This document shows, in pieces, positions 29,967-42,059 of a DNA stretch of 64,000 nt (positions within the stretch are counted from its first letter, which is position 1; every line of letters begins with the position of its first letter). Source of the stretch: Stentor coeruleus (Eukaryota; Ciliophora; Heterotrichea; Heterotrichida; Stentoridae); NCBI GenBank assembly GCA_001970955.1, contig MPUH01000180.1, positions 1 to 64,000 of the forward strand, in the 5' to 3' direction. The notes beneath the pieces are model-generated. The model was not told where the DNA came from. It saw only the letters and a program-made list of their open reading frames with translations, and did no database searches. Position numbers and translations under genes: made by a program.

Positions 29967-30291
29967 AATCTGAATAACTTTATGCTAAATTTATATAATA
30001 AGAAAATGTATATTTTCAAATTTTAGGATTATTGAAGATGTGATTTTTAAGATTGGGTAAGGAGGGTATAAGAGTTTTGTCTTTGTGTTTTTTTTAGTTA
30101 TGTTTTAGAGAGAGGTTTTAGTTTATAAGATTTTATATATGTTAGAAGGAATGGTAAAGTTTATTGGAAGATGATTTTATGGAAGTTGTAGTGATGATAG
30201 CTTGAAATGAATGTATTAAGATTATGATAAAAGAAAATGAGATCATATTAGAGTTAGTTATATATTTCAGATATAATATACAAGTTTTGAT
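29967..30291. other. G/T-rich spacer
   Basis: About 325 bases, G/T/A-rich on the plus strand as usual after plus-strand genes. No open frame or repeat was seen. Confidence 0.4.
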
Positions 30292-30678
30292 ATGAGAAAT
30301 TCAACTCACCGTTCAATCAAATCAGACATAATTCGGAACCTATCTTTGAAAGCAACTAATAGAAAAAAATCAGTTTTTAACATCAACATCAACCTTGAAG
30401 AGATCCATGATATTTTACAGAAAAATATTGGCAAGCAGATCACAGTTCATAGAACACACAGGAAGACATCATCTGAAGTTACAAAATATATAAACAAACA
30501 TAAAAATGATACTTTACATAAAAGGATAAGCAGTCCTGGTATTTATCAAGCATTTAAAGTTCGCTGCCAATCCCCATTGCTGCATATGAAATACTCAAAG
30601 CCGAAAACATTGAGTTCAACTAACAACTTTATAGTTACTCAACTCAAAAAACCTGATAAGAATAATACATCTAAATAG
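30292..30678 (+). CDS. Small basic protein, 128 residues, unknown
   Basis: ATG 30292 to TAG 30678. It is highly basic (Lys, Arg, His) with Ser/Thr (MRNSTHRSIKSDIIRNLSLK, THRKTSSEVTKYINKHK). No domain is recognised. Composition and size resemble the preceding small basic gene, though I see no clear alignment. Third-position AT bias fits the neighbours. Confidence 0.5.
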   Translation: MRNSTHRSIKSDIIRNLSLKATNRKKSVFNININLEEIHDILQKNIGKQITVHRTHRKTSSEVTKYINKHKNDTLHKRISSPGIYQAFKVRCQSPLLHMKYSKPKTLSSTNNFIVTQLKKPDKNNTSK

Positions 30679-31229
30679 TTGATTTGTTTAATATGGAATT
30701 TATATACAAAGAATCAGGTGGAAAATATATAGTTAGTAACTAAATATCAATAAAGATTTTACAATATAATAAAACATAGAATCTTGTATTAGCTACAATT
30801 AATTCATTACTTGAATTAGAAATTTATTATGAAAATATAGTAAGTTTACAATACAATTTTTTTTTTTTTAAATAAAACCATATAGCATATTAGATAAAAA
30901 AATATACATAAAAAGTATATTATTTAAAATTATTAATCCTTAAAGTAGACTTCATATTAGCCAAATTGATGATTTTTGAAACAGATTAAAGCTATATATA
31001 ATTTCCATAAATAAAACCAAAAAAAAGGCAGTTATTTATTTGAATTAATATAAAAGAACATCAATAAAAATTTCCTATAAAAGTTATTATTTCGTGTATT
31101 TTTTTAATAAGATTATCTTTGATTAAATTATGTAAAATGCTAGAGAATATTTTATTAAAAGCTTTCCATACAAAATAATTTATATATCCATAAATGAAGA
31201 AACATACTTATTTTATCAAACTTTTTATC
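30679..31229. other. AT-rich spacer, nothing seen
   Basis: 551 bases of extreme AT content with poly-A/T runs. No gene, RNA or repeat. Confidence 0.5.
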
Positions 31230-32216
31230 TTAAATAAACCTTTTCTGTTCAAACGAAATATCCTTTCTCCCAAGAGTACTTTCTACAATCGACCCTCTTC
31301 TAGACTTAGTTTTTTCATTGCTAATTTCCAAACTTAACGACTGTTCTTGTGTCTCCTTAGTAATCACAGCCTGTACTAATTGTGGTAATTCCATCAAAAA
31401 ACTTCTTATATGCGAATAAAACATAAATGGATTTTGAATCTCTAAAGTATTATGCCTACCTCTTTCAATCCATAAAGGTTGATAAGGATATTTTGCATTT
31501 TTAACCAAAGCTTTAGCATGACAAATAGGAATAACCTCATCAGCTTCACCATGAATAACAAGTACAGGGCATTTAATAAATGAAACAAGTTTTAAATTGT
31601 TAAAAGCATCATTTTTCCTAGGTTTACCTACAGATGAGCACATAATATAAGAAGCTGAAGCTAAAGGGCTTTGTAAAATAAGTGCATGAATTTTATAATT
31701 AGCGGCAATTATACAAGCAGGATAGCTTCCAAGTGAACTTCCATATACAACTATAGTTTTCCAATCAGTTTTTGATATAAGATATGAATAAGCGGCTTCT
31801 GCATCTTTTTCTAATGAACTTTCTGATGGCTTTACTTTACTTGGCCCATATCCGGTATATTCAAAAGCTAGAATATGAACTTTTAATTGTGTTGATAATT
31901 CGAGCAAATAGTAAAATAATAAACCTAAATCAGCAGAATTCCCATGACAATATAATAAAGTTAGATTAGCTGATGAGTTTATTATATGAATAGCTGGGAT
32001 TTCTGTATTTGAAGCTGTTGGAATTGTAATTAGAGTATAGTCAATCCAGGGAAATGTTAAAAGAATCCCAGAATTAACTTTTGATAACAAGTATAAATTA
32101 TTGTTTTCGATTGTGTAACTTGATGGACGAGGAGGGTTGAATGAAAACTTGTTTATAAGACAGTTTTTGCAATTGAAAATTGATAGGCACTTAAAAATGC
32201 ACGAAAGGCAGTCCAT
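31230..32216 (-). CDS. ABHD17-like alpha/beta hydrolase (protein depalmitoylase family)
   Basis: 328 residues, ATG 32216. The N terminus MDCLSCIFKCLSIFNCKNC is a Cys cluster, followed by KFSFNPPRPSSYTI. This matches the palmitoylated anchor and the K-x-x-F-x-P-P-x-P segment of ABHD17A/B/C. The nucleophile elbow is GSSLGSYPAC at about residue 163. The acid is in HGEADEVIP and the catalytic His in ERGRHNTLE, so the triad is complete. Animal ABHD17 removes palmitate from Ras and PSD-95 at membranes; a similar plasma-membrane role is inferred. The tail (~50 residues) is charged, Ser-rich and probably regulatory. Confidence 0.88.
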   Translation of the reverse strand: MDCLSCIFKCLSIFNCKNCLINKFSFNPPRPSSYTIENNNLYLLSKVNSGILLTFPWIDYTLITIPTASNTEIPAIHIINSSANLTLLYCHGNSADLGLLFYYLLELSTQLKVHILAFEYTGYGPSKVKPSESSLEKDAEAAYSYLISKTDWKTIVVYGSSLGSYPACIIAANYKIHALILQSPLASASYIMCSSVGKPRKNDAFNNLKLVSFIKCPVLVIHGEADEVIPICHAKALVKNAKYPYQPLWIERGRHNTLEIQNPFMFYSHIRSFLMELPQLVQAVITKETQEQSLSLEISNEKTKSRRGSIVESTLGRKDISFEQKRFI

Positions 32217-33578
32217 TTATATTTAGGATATGAATGATTGAAGTAAAAAATCAGATTTATGATGTGGTTTGGGTAATTTTTGTTGAAGATATGCAATTGT
32301 AATTTTCTGGCTTTTTTTGTAGAGTTTTCGATGTTGTGTTAAAAGATTATAAAAATGGAAAGAAACGTTTATTATACGTCATTTTATTACATGTAATTTG
32401 GTTTATTTTAATAATTTACATTATAAAATGATAAACTTGTATATAATATCATGGTTTTGTGTATATATTAGAAAATTGTTTGATAGTATATTATTAATAA
32501 TATACTATACGTATTAGATATACAATAGAAATTGATTTTCTTCAAATATTATAAAAACTTAATAATATATCAACTATATCTCTAAGGTTTTGTATATACA
32601 ATAAAACTGTTTTATGCAAATCCTAAACTATTTTTTACTGTTGTTATAGGAATTTTATTAATTAGAAGATATTGTATAGTTAATCAGACATATTAGTTAG
32701 ATATTTTGAGAAATTTTTGTTATTTTTTTAGTATGAAGATTGTGTCTGAGAGTTTATTTAGGTATGCAATGCATTGGGATATAAAATTTTATATTGAAGC
32801 AGGGTAAGGGTTATTTTGTAGGTAATGAATTTTTTATAAATTTTTGTATAGGCTTCATAGTAATTTTTGATTTCTATAAAGCAGTCAGCTATTGAAAAGT
32901 TAATGAATTTTTTAAAAAATTTTGTATAGGCTTCATAGTAATTTTTGATTTCTATAAAGCAGTCAGCTATTGAAAAGTTCATGATTTTGAGGCCCGAGCG
33001 ATTAGGTTGATTAAGATTTTTTTAATACAAGTATCAAGTTTAATTTAACAGAGACTAAATTTATTGCAGAAAACCTTGAAACAATCTTTAGAACAGAAGG
33101 GGGTAGATAATTTCAAAGTATTTTTCATAAAATTTATTTTTTTGTTGTATTTGCTTTCAAAAAGAGATGGTCTTAATGAGAGAATTTTGGGATATAGGTT
33201 AAAGTTTGCCAATTTTATTATAAACAGCATTTGATTATGCTCTGAGAAGTATCACTATATTCTGCTTATCTAATTTAGTTCATGTTCTTTACTATTACCC
33301 CAATCCATTACACTAAATCATTTATTTACAACACCAAGCCAATTTTATAGTTTTATAGATAATTCACACTAACTTCAAAAAGTATAACCTATATTATTAT
33401 CACATCATACACACAAAAATAAAAAATTTTAACCTATATTATTCTCTTAAATCCTATAAAAACCCCCTCCTTTACAAAATCTTTTATTTAATTTTCTTAA
33501 TATTACTATAATATCATACCAGCCTAATACCTGAACTTAAATTTCTCTTAATCTCCCTTAACTCTCGAACCTTTAGTT
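32217..33578. other. 1.36-kb gene-free stretch with a diverged 78-bp tandem repeat
   Basis: AT-rich, without any convincing gene. Two short minus-strand frames (32758-32982, 33045-33230) are not supported by family or context. The 3' third is A/C-rich near the 33579-34178 gene's 3' end. Confidence 0.45.
32827..32980. repeat. 78-bp tandem duplication, slightly diverged
   Basis: The block around GGCTTCATAGTAATTTTTGA recurs at a 78-bp spacing (32851 and 32929). A few substitutions lie in the TTTAAAAAATTT-type part. The length is a multiple of three, and a minus-strand frame runs through both copies. Confidence 0.85.
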
Positions 33579-34178
33579 TTACTTCTCCTTCCTTACAGCA
33601 AAACTTGTTGCAGGTCTATAGTCATTATTCCCATGTTTATCCTTATCATTCCCAATCCTCCTAATATTTTCTTCATCTTGATATTCATAATTATTATCTT
33701 CAGGCGACTGAGAACTTTTTATTATAATTTTCCTTTTTTTCATTTCTGAGTTTATAACATCACGAATTTGTGACCTTTGAAGATTAGGAAATACAGTTTT
33801 ACGTTGTTGGATAACAAAATTTGGTAGATTCCAAGATGATGTGCTTTCATCATAAGAAGCTTTTTGTTTAATTTTTATAAGCTCATTTATGTCTAAAAAA
33901 TGATTGAGAACCTGATTAAGAAAGTCGATTTCTTTTTCGTGAGATTTTATTATGTTAAGCATTTGATCTCGATTAGAATCGTTTTCTATAATGACTTGAG
34001 CGTCGTTTTTTATTTGTTGTTTTGGGCATTTTGGCATGTATGAAGAAGAAGTGTCGAATTTTGTACTGGTTTGTGAGTCTGGGAGTATTTTTGCTGCACT
34101 TTTTTTATAGGATTTACTACGATAGATAGATTCACTGTTATGAAAATCCTCTAAACGCATTTCGTTGAAGATTGACAT
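33579..34178 (-). CDS. Uncharacterised protein, 199 residues
   Basis: ATG 34178, TAA 33579. A Ser/Lys-rich N terminus is followed by a short helical segment (IKSHEKEIDFLNQVLNHFLD, residues ~78-100) and a basic part (IRDVINSEMKKRKIIIKSS). The tail is acidic then polar, ending RPATSFAVRKEK. No known domain. The composition resembles small cytoskeletal adaptors, but that is only a guess. Confidence 0.6.
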   Translation of the reverse strand: MSIFNEMRLEDFHNSESIYRSKSYKKSAAKILPDSQTSTKFDTSSSYMPKCPKQQIKNDAQVIIENDSNRDQMLNIIKSHEKEIDFLNQVLNHFLDINELIKIKQKASYDESTSSWNLPNFVIQQRKTVFPNLQRSQIRDVINSEMKKRKIIIKSSQSPEDNNYEYQDEENIRRIGNDKDKHGNNDYRPATSFAVRKEK

Positions 34179-34655
34179 TTATTATTAGATTAGAAGAAAA
34201 TTTTATAATATTTTTGTGAATATTATTATTGGGTTATGAGTAAAGGATTTTCGAATAGAAGATAAAATATTTTTTATAGTTTTTTGGAGATGGGCGCAGA
34301 TTATAGAGTAATGATAAAAAAGATCATTATGGATTGAGTAATAGTTTTTTAAGGTATAGTGTAAGGTTTAATAATATAGGTAAATATTTTTTATTTTGAA
34401 ACTTTATATGTTGTTAACTATTTTTTTTTTACGATTCTTTTTAGATTTATAATCACTTTTTTTTATGATTTTTTTAGACTATTTTAATGCTATTAGGTAT
34501 ATGATATGTGTAATCATTAAAAAACTCAAAAACAAAATTTTATATCACAATGGAATCACGTCTAATTCAATAAAAATTAAGAAGTTTCTTTTGGATTTTA
34601 ATAAACAAACTTGTATAAAAATATAATATTTTATTAAAGATTCGTTATAATAAAT
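34179..34655. other. AT-rich spacer between divergent genes
   Basis: 477 bases containing the 5' flanks of the 33579-34178 gene and the TPR gene. No other feature was seen. Confidence 0.45.
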
Positions 34656-37600
34656 ATGGAACTAACAATGGAAAAAGTAACTACCCAAGCAAAAAGCTTT
34701 CAAATCAGTGGCGATATAGAATTACAGCAAAAAAAATATCAGGAAGCCTATCAATTTTATAAACAATCCTTTGAATGTAGAATGGTTTATAATACAAGAA
34801 TGAATAAAGAAAATTCTTCTATATTTAAAAGACTAGCTTTTGTTTTATATATGATTGGAGATGATCCTAACAATTGTGATTACTGCAATTTAGTTGAAGC
34901 AAGAGACTTCGCAAAACGTTATGAAAAAATAAAAAAAACTAAGTGCACTTTATCTAAAAGTATGTATCAAATTTATATCATTATCGGGATGTATAATATG
35001 AAAGCAGAGAGGTATGAAAAGGCAATCAATGCATTTGAAAAACACTTAAAATTCTATAATCCTGGATCAGATGATAATATTGTGACTAATACTTTAGTAT
35101 TAAGTAATCTAAGTATTTTATACTTGAAAATATCAAATTCCCGTAAAGCTTCAAAAATCTTCAACCAATGCGAATTTTCATTAGAAAAAATCGCATCTCA
35201 AGAACTTGATATTGGGCTTATATACTACAACCTAGGACTTTATTGCCAAAATACAAAATTCATCTTAAAAGCTTTAAAGTATTTCAAACAATGCAAAAAA
35301 ATACGTGAAAAATACCTAAAATCAGACCACCTTGACCTTATGACAGTCAATAATAACATAGGGTTTATATATAAATCATTAAACAAAAACACCAAAGCTT
35401 TTAATTATTATATAAAATCCTATAGCATTGGTAAGAAAATCTTTAATCCTAATCATCCAGATCTAGCAGCAATTTATAATAATTTAGGAGATTATTACGA
35501 AGAAATAGATAAAAAGGAAAAAGCTTTAAAATTATATTGTAAATGCTTAAAAATAAGAGAAAAAGTTCTAAATTGTGACCATCTTGATTTGGCTAGAATT
35601 TATAATAGTCTTGGATTTCATTATTTTAATATAGGGGAAAATAATAAAGCTTTTGATTATTATAAGATGTGCATAAATATACGAGAAAAATTTCTTGATC
35701 CAAAACATGAAGATCTTGCTGTTATTTATAATAATCTTGGGTGTTATTATCAGAAAACTAACGAATTAACAAAAGGTCTTGAGATGCTTAAAAAAGCTAA
35801 GAAAATTAGAGAAAAAATATTAGATTCAAACCATCTTGACTTAGCTATAGTTTATGATAATTTAGGTAGTTTATATCAAGCTATGGTAAATGATATGAAA
35901 ACTTTGAAATACTATGAAAAATGTATAAGTATAAGGGAGAAAAATCTTAGCCCAGACCATCGTGATCTAGCAACAATTTACATACATTTTGGGTCTTTTT
36001 GTTTTAGTATATCAGATAACTATAAAGCTCTTGAATACTATGAGAAATGTAAAAACATTAGAGAAAAATGCTTCAACTCTGACCACCCTGAAGTTGCAAC
36101 TATTTATAACAGTCTTGGTATTTTATACGAATCTTTAAATGAAAAGAAAACAGCGCTTGAATTTTATGAAAAATGTAAAATCATCAGAGAAAAAGTTTTA
36201 AATACAGATCATCCAGACATAGCAATAATATACAATAACTTAGGGTATTTATACAAAAGTTTAAACGAAACTGAAAAATCACTTGAGTTTTATGAAAAAT
36301 CTCTAAAAATAAGAGAAAAAGTCTTAGATCCCTACCACCCAGACCTAGCAAAAATCTATAACGACCTTGGGTGCTTATACCAAAGCTTAAGCAATATAAC
36401 AAAAGCTTTAGAATTATATGAAAAATGTAAAAACATAAGAGAAAAAGCTCTTCCTTCAGACCATCCCGACCTTGCAACAGTCTATGAATCTTTAGGTTCT
36501 TTATATTTGCAAACTAAACATAAAAAAACCGCTTTTGATTATTATGAAAAATGTAGATGTATAAGATCAAAAACTTTAAGCCGAAACCATCCAGACCAAG
36601 CTAAGATTTTTTTTAACCTAGGAACAATATACGAACAATTTAATGAAAACAAAAAAGCTTTAGATTATTATCAAAGATGTCAAAACATAAAAGAAAAAAT
36701 CCTAAATGAAACTCATCCTGAATTGGTATCTTTATATAAAAGCTTAGGATCTATATATAAAAAATTATCAGATAATGAATCAGCTCTTTTTTATTATTTA
36801 AAAGCTAAAGATATTAAAGAAAATAACATACAATCAGAAGATCTTGAATTAGCTGATATATATAATAATTTAGGTATTATTTATGGAGATAAAGGGGATA
36901 ATCAAATATCCCTTAAACTGTTTCAAAATTCTCAAAACATAATAGAAAAACTACAAGAAAACATTTTTTCTCTTGTTTCGATTTATTTTCTTTTAGGGAA
37001 TTTTTATTTTAATACGAAAAAATTAACAAAATCTTTAGAATTTTTAGAAAAGTGTAGGAATATTGGAGAAAAACACTTTCAAAATGATGACCCTTTTTTA
37101 GCAAGTATATACAATAGTTTAGGAAATCTTTATTTGGAATCAGAGGAAAACAGCAAAGCATTGGAGTTTTTGGAAAAATCAAGGCTTATTGGAGAAAAAG
37201 TTTTAAACTCTGATGATAATGATTTAGCTAAAATTTACAACAGTTTAGGGAATTTGTATCAAGCGATGGATGATAATAAAAAAGCATTATGTTTTTATGA
37301 TAAATCTTTAAAAATAAGAGAGAAAATATTAGATGCAAATCATATTGAAATGGGGAAAATTTATAATGATTTAGGACTTTTTTATTACAAAATAAATGAA
37401 AAGGAAAAAGCTTTAGGGTTGTTTGAAAAATGCAAATCTGTTAGAGAAAAGAATTTGAATCCAAACCATCTTGATTTGGCTAGTATTTATAATAATATTG
37501 GGAGATTATATCAATATTCTAATAAAAGAGAAAAAGCTTTTGAAATGCTGGAAAAGTGCAGGTTTATAAGAGAAAAAGTTCTTAATTGTGATGATTTGGA

Positions 37601-39315
37601 TGTTGCTTTAATTTATAATGATTTAGGTTGTTTTTATTATGAAGGAAATGAGTATAAAAAAGCTTTGGAATTTTTCGAGAAATGTAAAAAAATAAGAAAA
37701 AAAGTATTAAAAGATGACCATTTAGACCTTGCGACAATTTATAATGACTTAGGATGTTTGTATCAAAGCATTAACGAAAAAAAAAAAGCATTCAAATCAC
37801 TTGAAAAATGTAAAAATATAAGAGAAAAACATTTAAAACCTGAACACTTAGACCTTGCTATAATTTATAATAGTCTTGGGTCTTTTTATTTAAGTATTGA
37901 AAATAAGAAAAATGCTCTTGAGTTGTATGAAAAATGCAGGCATATTAGAGAAAAAATACTTAAAAATGATCATCCTGACCTTGGGAATATTTATAAAAAT
38001 CTTTCAATATTGTATAAAAAAATTGGGGATAACAAGAAAACACTTGAATATTTAGACAAGTATAGGGCGATTAAAGGGGAAATTCATGAAAATTATCATG
38101 AAATTATAATTTCTGATGAAAAATTAAATATTAAACCTAGCAAAAATTGTTATAAAAAAGAAGGAAAATTTTTTGAAGGATTTCAAAATGCATTAATTCC
38201 CTTAATGCATATAAATAATAATCAAACAACAGATTCTGTTATAATAAATGATAAAACATCTTCAACAAAAAAATCTAAAAAGCAAACTTACAGAAAATAT
38301 ATTAGTTTGATTGATGATATAAAAATAACAGTGCCGCTTTATAACATCTGCAAAGTTTTTCCAAATATTTATTGTGAAAAATCAAATAAGTTTCATCTCA
38401 ATCAGTATTCGGTTATAAAAGGTTATAATAAACTAATATTTTCATCTCAATCAGTATTCAGTTATAAAAGGTTATAATAAACTAATATTTTGTTCATACT
38501 TCAAAGCTAGATTCAAATTTTATTATCGTGTTCATAAAGAGATAAAATTTTTGAGAGTTTTGAATAAAAAGTGCAATTCATTTACGAGCTTTTTAGGCTT
38601 CAAGGCAAAAAATGATGGAAGGTATTTTTCTAATATATATACTGATTGTGGATTAGAACTAAAGAGTTTCATTGATCAAAATCCTGACTTACATGAAAGA
38701 GATATGAAAACTATTTTTTACAACTTAATAAAAGCATTTTATATACTAAAAAAAAATAATATTGTACACAATAGACTAAACCCAAATAAAATCCTAGTTA
38801 AATCTCCAGAGGAAATATTTATTTGTAACTTAAGGTACTCAATGCATTTTACCCAAAGATATGATAATAATTTTCTGAATTGCTTTCCATTAATGCGAGG
38901 TGATCCTGACTTTTTTTCTCCTGAGTTAATGACATGTTATAGATTATCCAAAATGCCTTATTATCTTATATACGATCCATTTAAGTCAGAACTTTTTTCA
39001 TTAGGATTATGTCTTTTGCATTCATGTGGAATTTATATAAAGGATCTAAATATATTTGGAATAAATTATGATATATATATTTATAATATGCTTTGTATAA
39101 GCTACGGTTATATAGCATATGATAGTTTGAAAAAAATTTCTTATAAAAGACTTAAAATTGATCTTCAAAATATTATTGATCAAAGAATTGAACAATTTCC
39201 TTATAAATCTTTAATACCAATTCTGAAAAGGATGCTCGAGGTTGATATGGTAGAAAGAGCAACTATTGATGAAGTTTATAAAATTGCTATGTTGTTTATG
39301 GGAATTATAGGATAG
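34656..39315 (+). CDS. Giant TPR protein fused to a C-terminal pseudokinase (frame split by a 49-bp duplication)
   Basis: The first frame (34656-38477) holds about 25 TPR units of 42 residues, kinesin-light-chain/TPR_12 type. The consensus is KALEYYEKCKNIREK, then DHPDLA-x-IYNNLG. A second frame to 39315 shows a protein-kinase fold: NIVHNRLNPNKILV in the catalytic-loop position, IFICNLRYS in place of DFG, and FFSPELMT in place of APE. Between them lies a 49-bp tandem duplication; one copy counted gives 4611 nt (1537 codons) with a complete N-lobe (HKEIKFLRVLN as alpha-C). The catalytic Asp, DFG Asp and loop Asn are all replaced, so it is a pseudokinase. A scaffold role is likely; partners are unknown. 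Confidence 0.78.
38391..38488. repeat. 49-bp tandem duplication inside the TPR-pseudokinase gene
   Basis: Copies 38391-38439 and 38440-38488 differ at one base (TTCGG versus TTCAG). The extra 49 bases shift the frame and create the stop at 38477. Confidence 0.93.
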
Positions 39316-39702
39316 ATAATTAAGAATAGTTTTAATTAATTTAATGTTTTTGAAAATTGAATGATTTTTTTGATAAAATAGTTAAGGTAGTTTAGGCTTT
39401 ATAGAAAATTACTTTGAATTTGTGGTTTTTTAATAAGATTTTTTGATTGTGTTACTGATAAAAATTTTTAAGTATTTTCATAAGGAAATATTGTATTTAA
39501 AAAATGATTATGATATAATTAGAGGATTATTAATTGTATATTTTCTTATAATTATGAACTATGAGAGATTTTACTAGTTTTTACTTTTGATAGACTTAAT
39601 ATGTTAGGATCTAGTTAAGGATATTATAAAAATTATGGTTTTCAAAGCTGTAAGACTGGCTATGTATGCTATAAAATAGAATATAAAAATTAATAATTTT
39701 TT
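39316..39702. other. 3' spacer, AT-rich
   Basis: Nothing seen beyond AT-rich, G/T-biased sequence following the plus-strand gene. Confidence 0.4.
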
Positions 39703-39888
39703 TTAACGCATGGGATATTCTTTCAATTTTGCATCTAATTTTTTGATGTTGTAAGTTAAATTGTATTTTTGACTTAAAAATAATGATATTCCCTTAATTG
39801 TGTTTATTTTATTCTGTAAAGAAAATGGAATTATTTTATAAGAATCATTTACCCTAACTGCAATATTATATTTGTAATAAATCTGCAT
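39703..39888 (-). CDS. Possible small protein, 61 residues
   Basis: ATG 39888 to TAA 39703: MQIYYKYNIAVRVNDSYKII and onward, ending KLDAKLKEYPMR. It is basic, with alternating strand and helix-like parts and no signal or membrane helix. Codon choice looks coding-like, but the frame is short and no family is recognised. A start further upstream at 39936 is possible. Listed with low confidence because the window also contains a proven 25-residue gene. Confidence 0.33.
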   Translation of the reverse strand: MQIYYKYNIAVRVNDSYKIIPFSLQNKINTIKGISLFLSQKYNLTYNIKKLDAKLKEYPMR

Positions 39889-40178
39889 CTCTTCAAGAAT
39901 AAACCTAAACCCTAATATTATACACTTAATAATCAAATTATTTATTTTTTCTATAAAATCATATCAAAAAAATCATCCCAACAATATCCTACATAAAAAA
40001 GTCAATTAATCACGATAAATTCTTAAAGTCATCTCATAAAAAAAATCATTATAAGCTTTCAGTCAAACCTAAATTCATCTATCATAATAAAATTTTAAAA
40101 TCTTCTATCAAAATCCTAACAAAATCTCCATAAACCTTCCCAAAAAACCATAAAAAATCTAAAACTAACTTATATATT
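39889..40178. other. A/C-rich spacer
   Basis: A/C-rich on the plus strand, with CCCTAAT near 39910. No gene was seen. Confidence 0.35.
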
Positions 40179-42059
40179 TTAAACTAATTCCTGATCGTTA
40201 AGTACTATCTCATCTATATCATCTTTAGCTGTTGATTCATCTTTAGCTGTTGATATATCCAGTTTCTTGCCATCAATTTCAGGTGTTTTATAATAATTAA
40301 CATTAGACATCATAGCTGCTCTACTAATCTGATAAAATGGATGTGAATATCTACTCAATGTTTTATAAAGCAATTGTGATGGTTGTTTATAATACTTTTT
40401 AATCAAAAAATGTGTTTCATAAACTATACCTATTTTATCAAGCTCAATATCTAAATCATTTATATATTTTTTTACCTTCGCATAAAGTTCATTATTAATA
40501 AAGTTTTTTTTTAACATAAGTAACATTGGCACATCTTTAATCTCATACAAAGCATCAGCAAGTTCAGATAATAAATCATAAGAAACTGTTTTTCCTGTCA
40601 TTTTAATCTCTAAGAAAAACTAAATATTGCTTACAACAGCGCCATCTGAAGGGCGTTTATCTTTTAAATAGCATTTCATAACTGCATCTCTAACTTCTTT
40701 AAAAGTAAAAACATCTAATTCCAAATCTGTACCTTTTCTATAAGTTTCATGGAATTTTTGGATGATTTTATTCGCAGCTTCAACGTATTCCCCTTCACAA
40801 TCGATTTCACTGATAATTGTAATGATTTTAACCATAAGAATAGGGGTCATTTTTTCATCAGAAAATCGGCTGTATTCATTAAACAACAAGCAAAGAAATT
40901 CGTTTTTTTTATATTTCGCAGCATTTATAACTATAGATTCAATAACAAACATAGGGATATTTAATGAAATTCCTTTTCTCATTTGACATTCAAACCATTC
41001 AATAACAGAATTCACATCTTGTTCTCTTGGCACAATTTCTGTAAATGCTTTAAAAATAAGTTCATCATCTTCATATTCAGCATTAGTATAATCATCGACA
41101 ATTTCTTTTCTTAAATCAAAATGATCTTTACTTAATTCTTTATACCATTTGCTTTTTGAAAGCACATCTGAAGCAATCTCTTTAGCTCTTTCTGACATAT
41201 CTTCAACGAAATCATTTCTAAAATTATTTATGAAGTCATCTATTTCTTCTTCTGGCAAAATATATGTGTCTTCTTCATTTTCAACTTTTTCTAGTTCTAA
41301 AGGTACACAACCTAGACTCATAGCTTTGTTATATGTTTCTTCATCAGTAGTATAATTTATTTTAATGGGTTTATTTGTAGATAAAAGTCCTGATTTACCT
41401 TTAAGCTTAAAAGCATATTCTAATTCTCTAGCAGTGCTTTCAATTAGTTGGTTTTTAGAGTCTTCATAATCTTCTTCATCGATGCGTTTAAGGTAAAAGA
41501 AAGCGTATTTTATAAGTGGGAGATAGTTTTCAGGGTAGGTTGCATAGAATCTGAGGAAATTTTTAGCGGCATGTGAGCTGAATTTCATAGGTAAGGCGTA
41601 AAAAGTCATTTCTGAAGCGAGAGTTCTCCATAGTTTCTTGTTTTCATCTGTGCCTAAAGGTTTGGTTGATAAAAGAGTATTTGCGATCTATATTAAAATT
41701 ACAGGAGCATAAGGGAAAGGTTTATTAGGAAATGAGTGCCACATTATATGAATAGCTGCATTAAGCCCTTTCATATCTCTTGCAATAAGACATTGCTTTA
41801 AAAATATTCTCAAATCAGGCAAACTTGATTCTGGCACGGTCAATGGTTTTTGAAGCTCTTGAGATTTGATTTTCACTAGCTTTGATATAAGACGAGATGT
41901 CCTTTTGTACTTAAGCAATTCAGAAACTAAAGGACTGAAATCGTTTGCATTTTCTTTAAGTTCATGGGTCAGCATGTTTTCACATGCATACATTGCTGGG
42001 ATCAATCCTTTTTCAAGCTCTAAGGCTAGTTTACCAAACATTCGTGCTACGACACTCAT
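40179..42059 (-). CDS. Uncharacterised helical-repeat protein, two 15-nt introns
   Basis: Three exons joined by 15-nt introns at 41688-41702 and 40606-40620 give 616 residues from ATG 42059. Both introns contain in-frame stops, and removing them leaves one uninterrupted frame. The protein is almost all helical. Its paired-helix segments (LKQCLIARDMKGLNAAIHIM, KIITIISEIDCEGEYVEAAN) recall PPR- or TPR-like solenoids. An acidic stretch (EEEIDDFINNF) sits mid-protein. Residue ~600 onward is an acidic tail with a short repeat (STAKDESTAKDD). No signal, zinc site or catalytic motif is seen. PPR-like organelle RNA proteins are one possibility, and I am not sure of it. Confidence 0.75.
40606..40620 (-). 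other. 15-nt intron (second)
   Basis: Sense-strand GTAAGCAATATTTAG; the in-frame TAG is at its end. Removal joins GAVV-like sequence to FFLEIKMTGKTV in frame. Confidence 0.86.
41688..41702 (-). other. 15-nt intron (first)
   Basis: Sense-strand GTAATTTTAATATAG. Removal joins KPFPYAP to IANTLLSTKPLG in frame. Confidence 0.88.
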
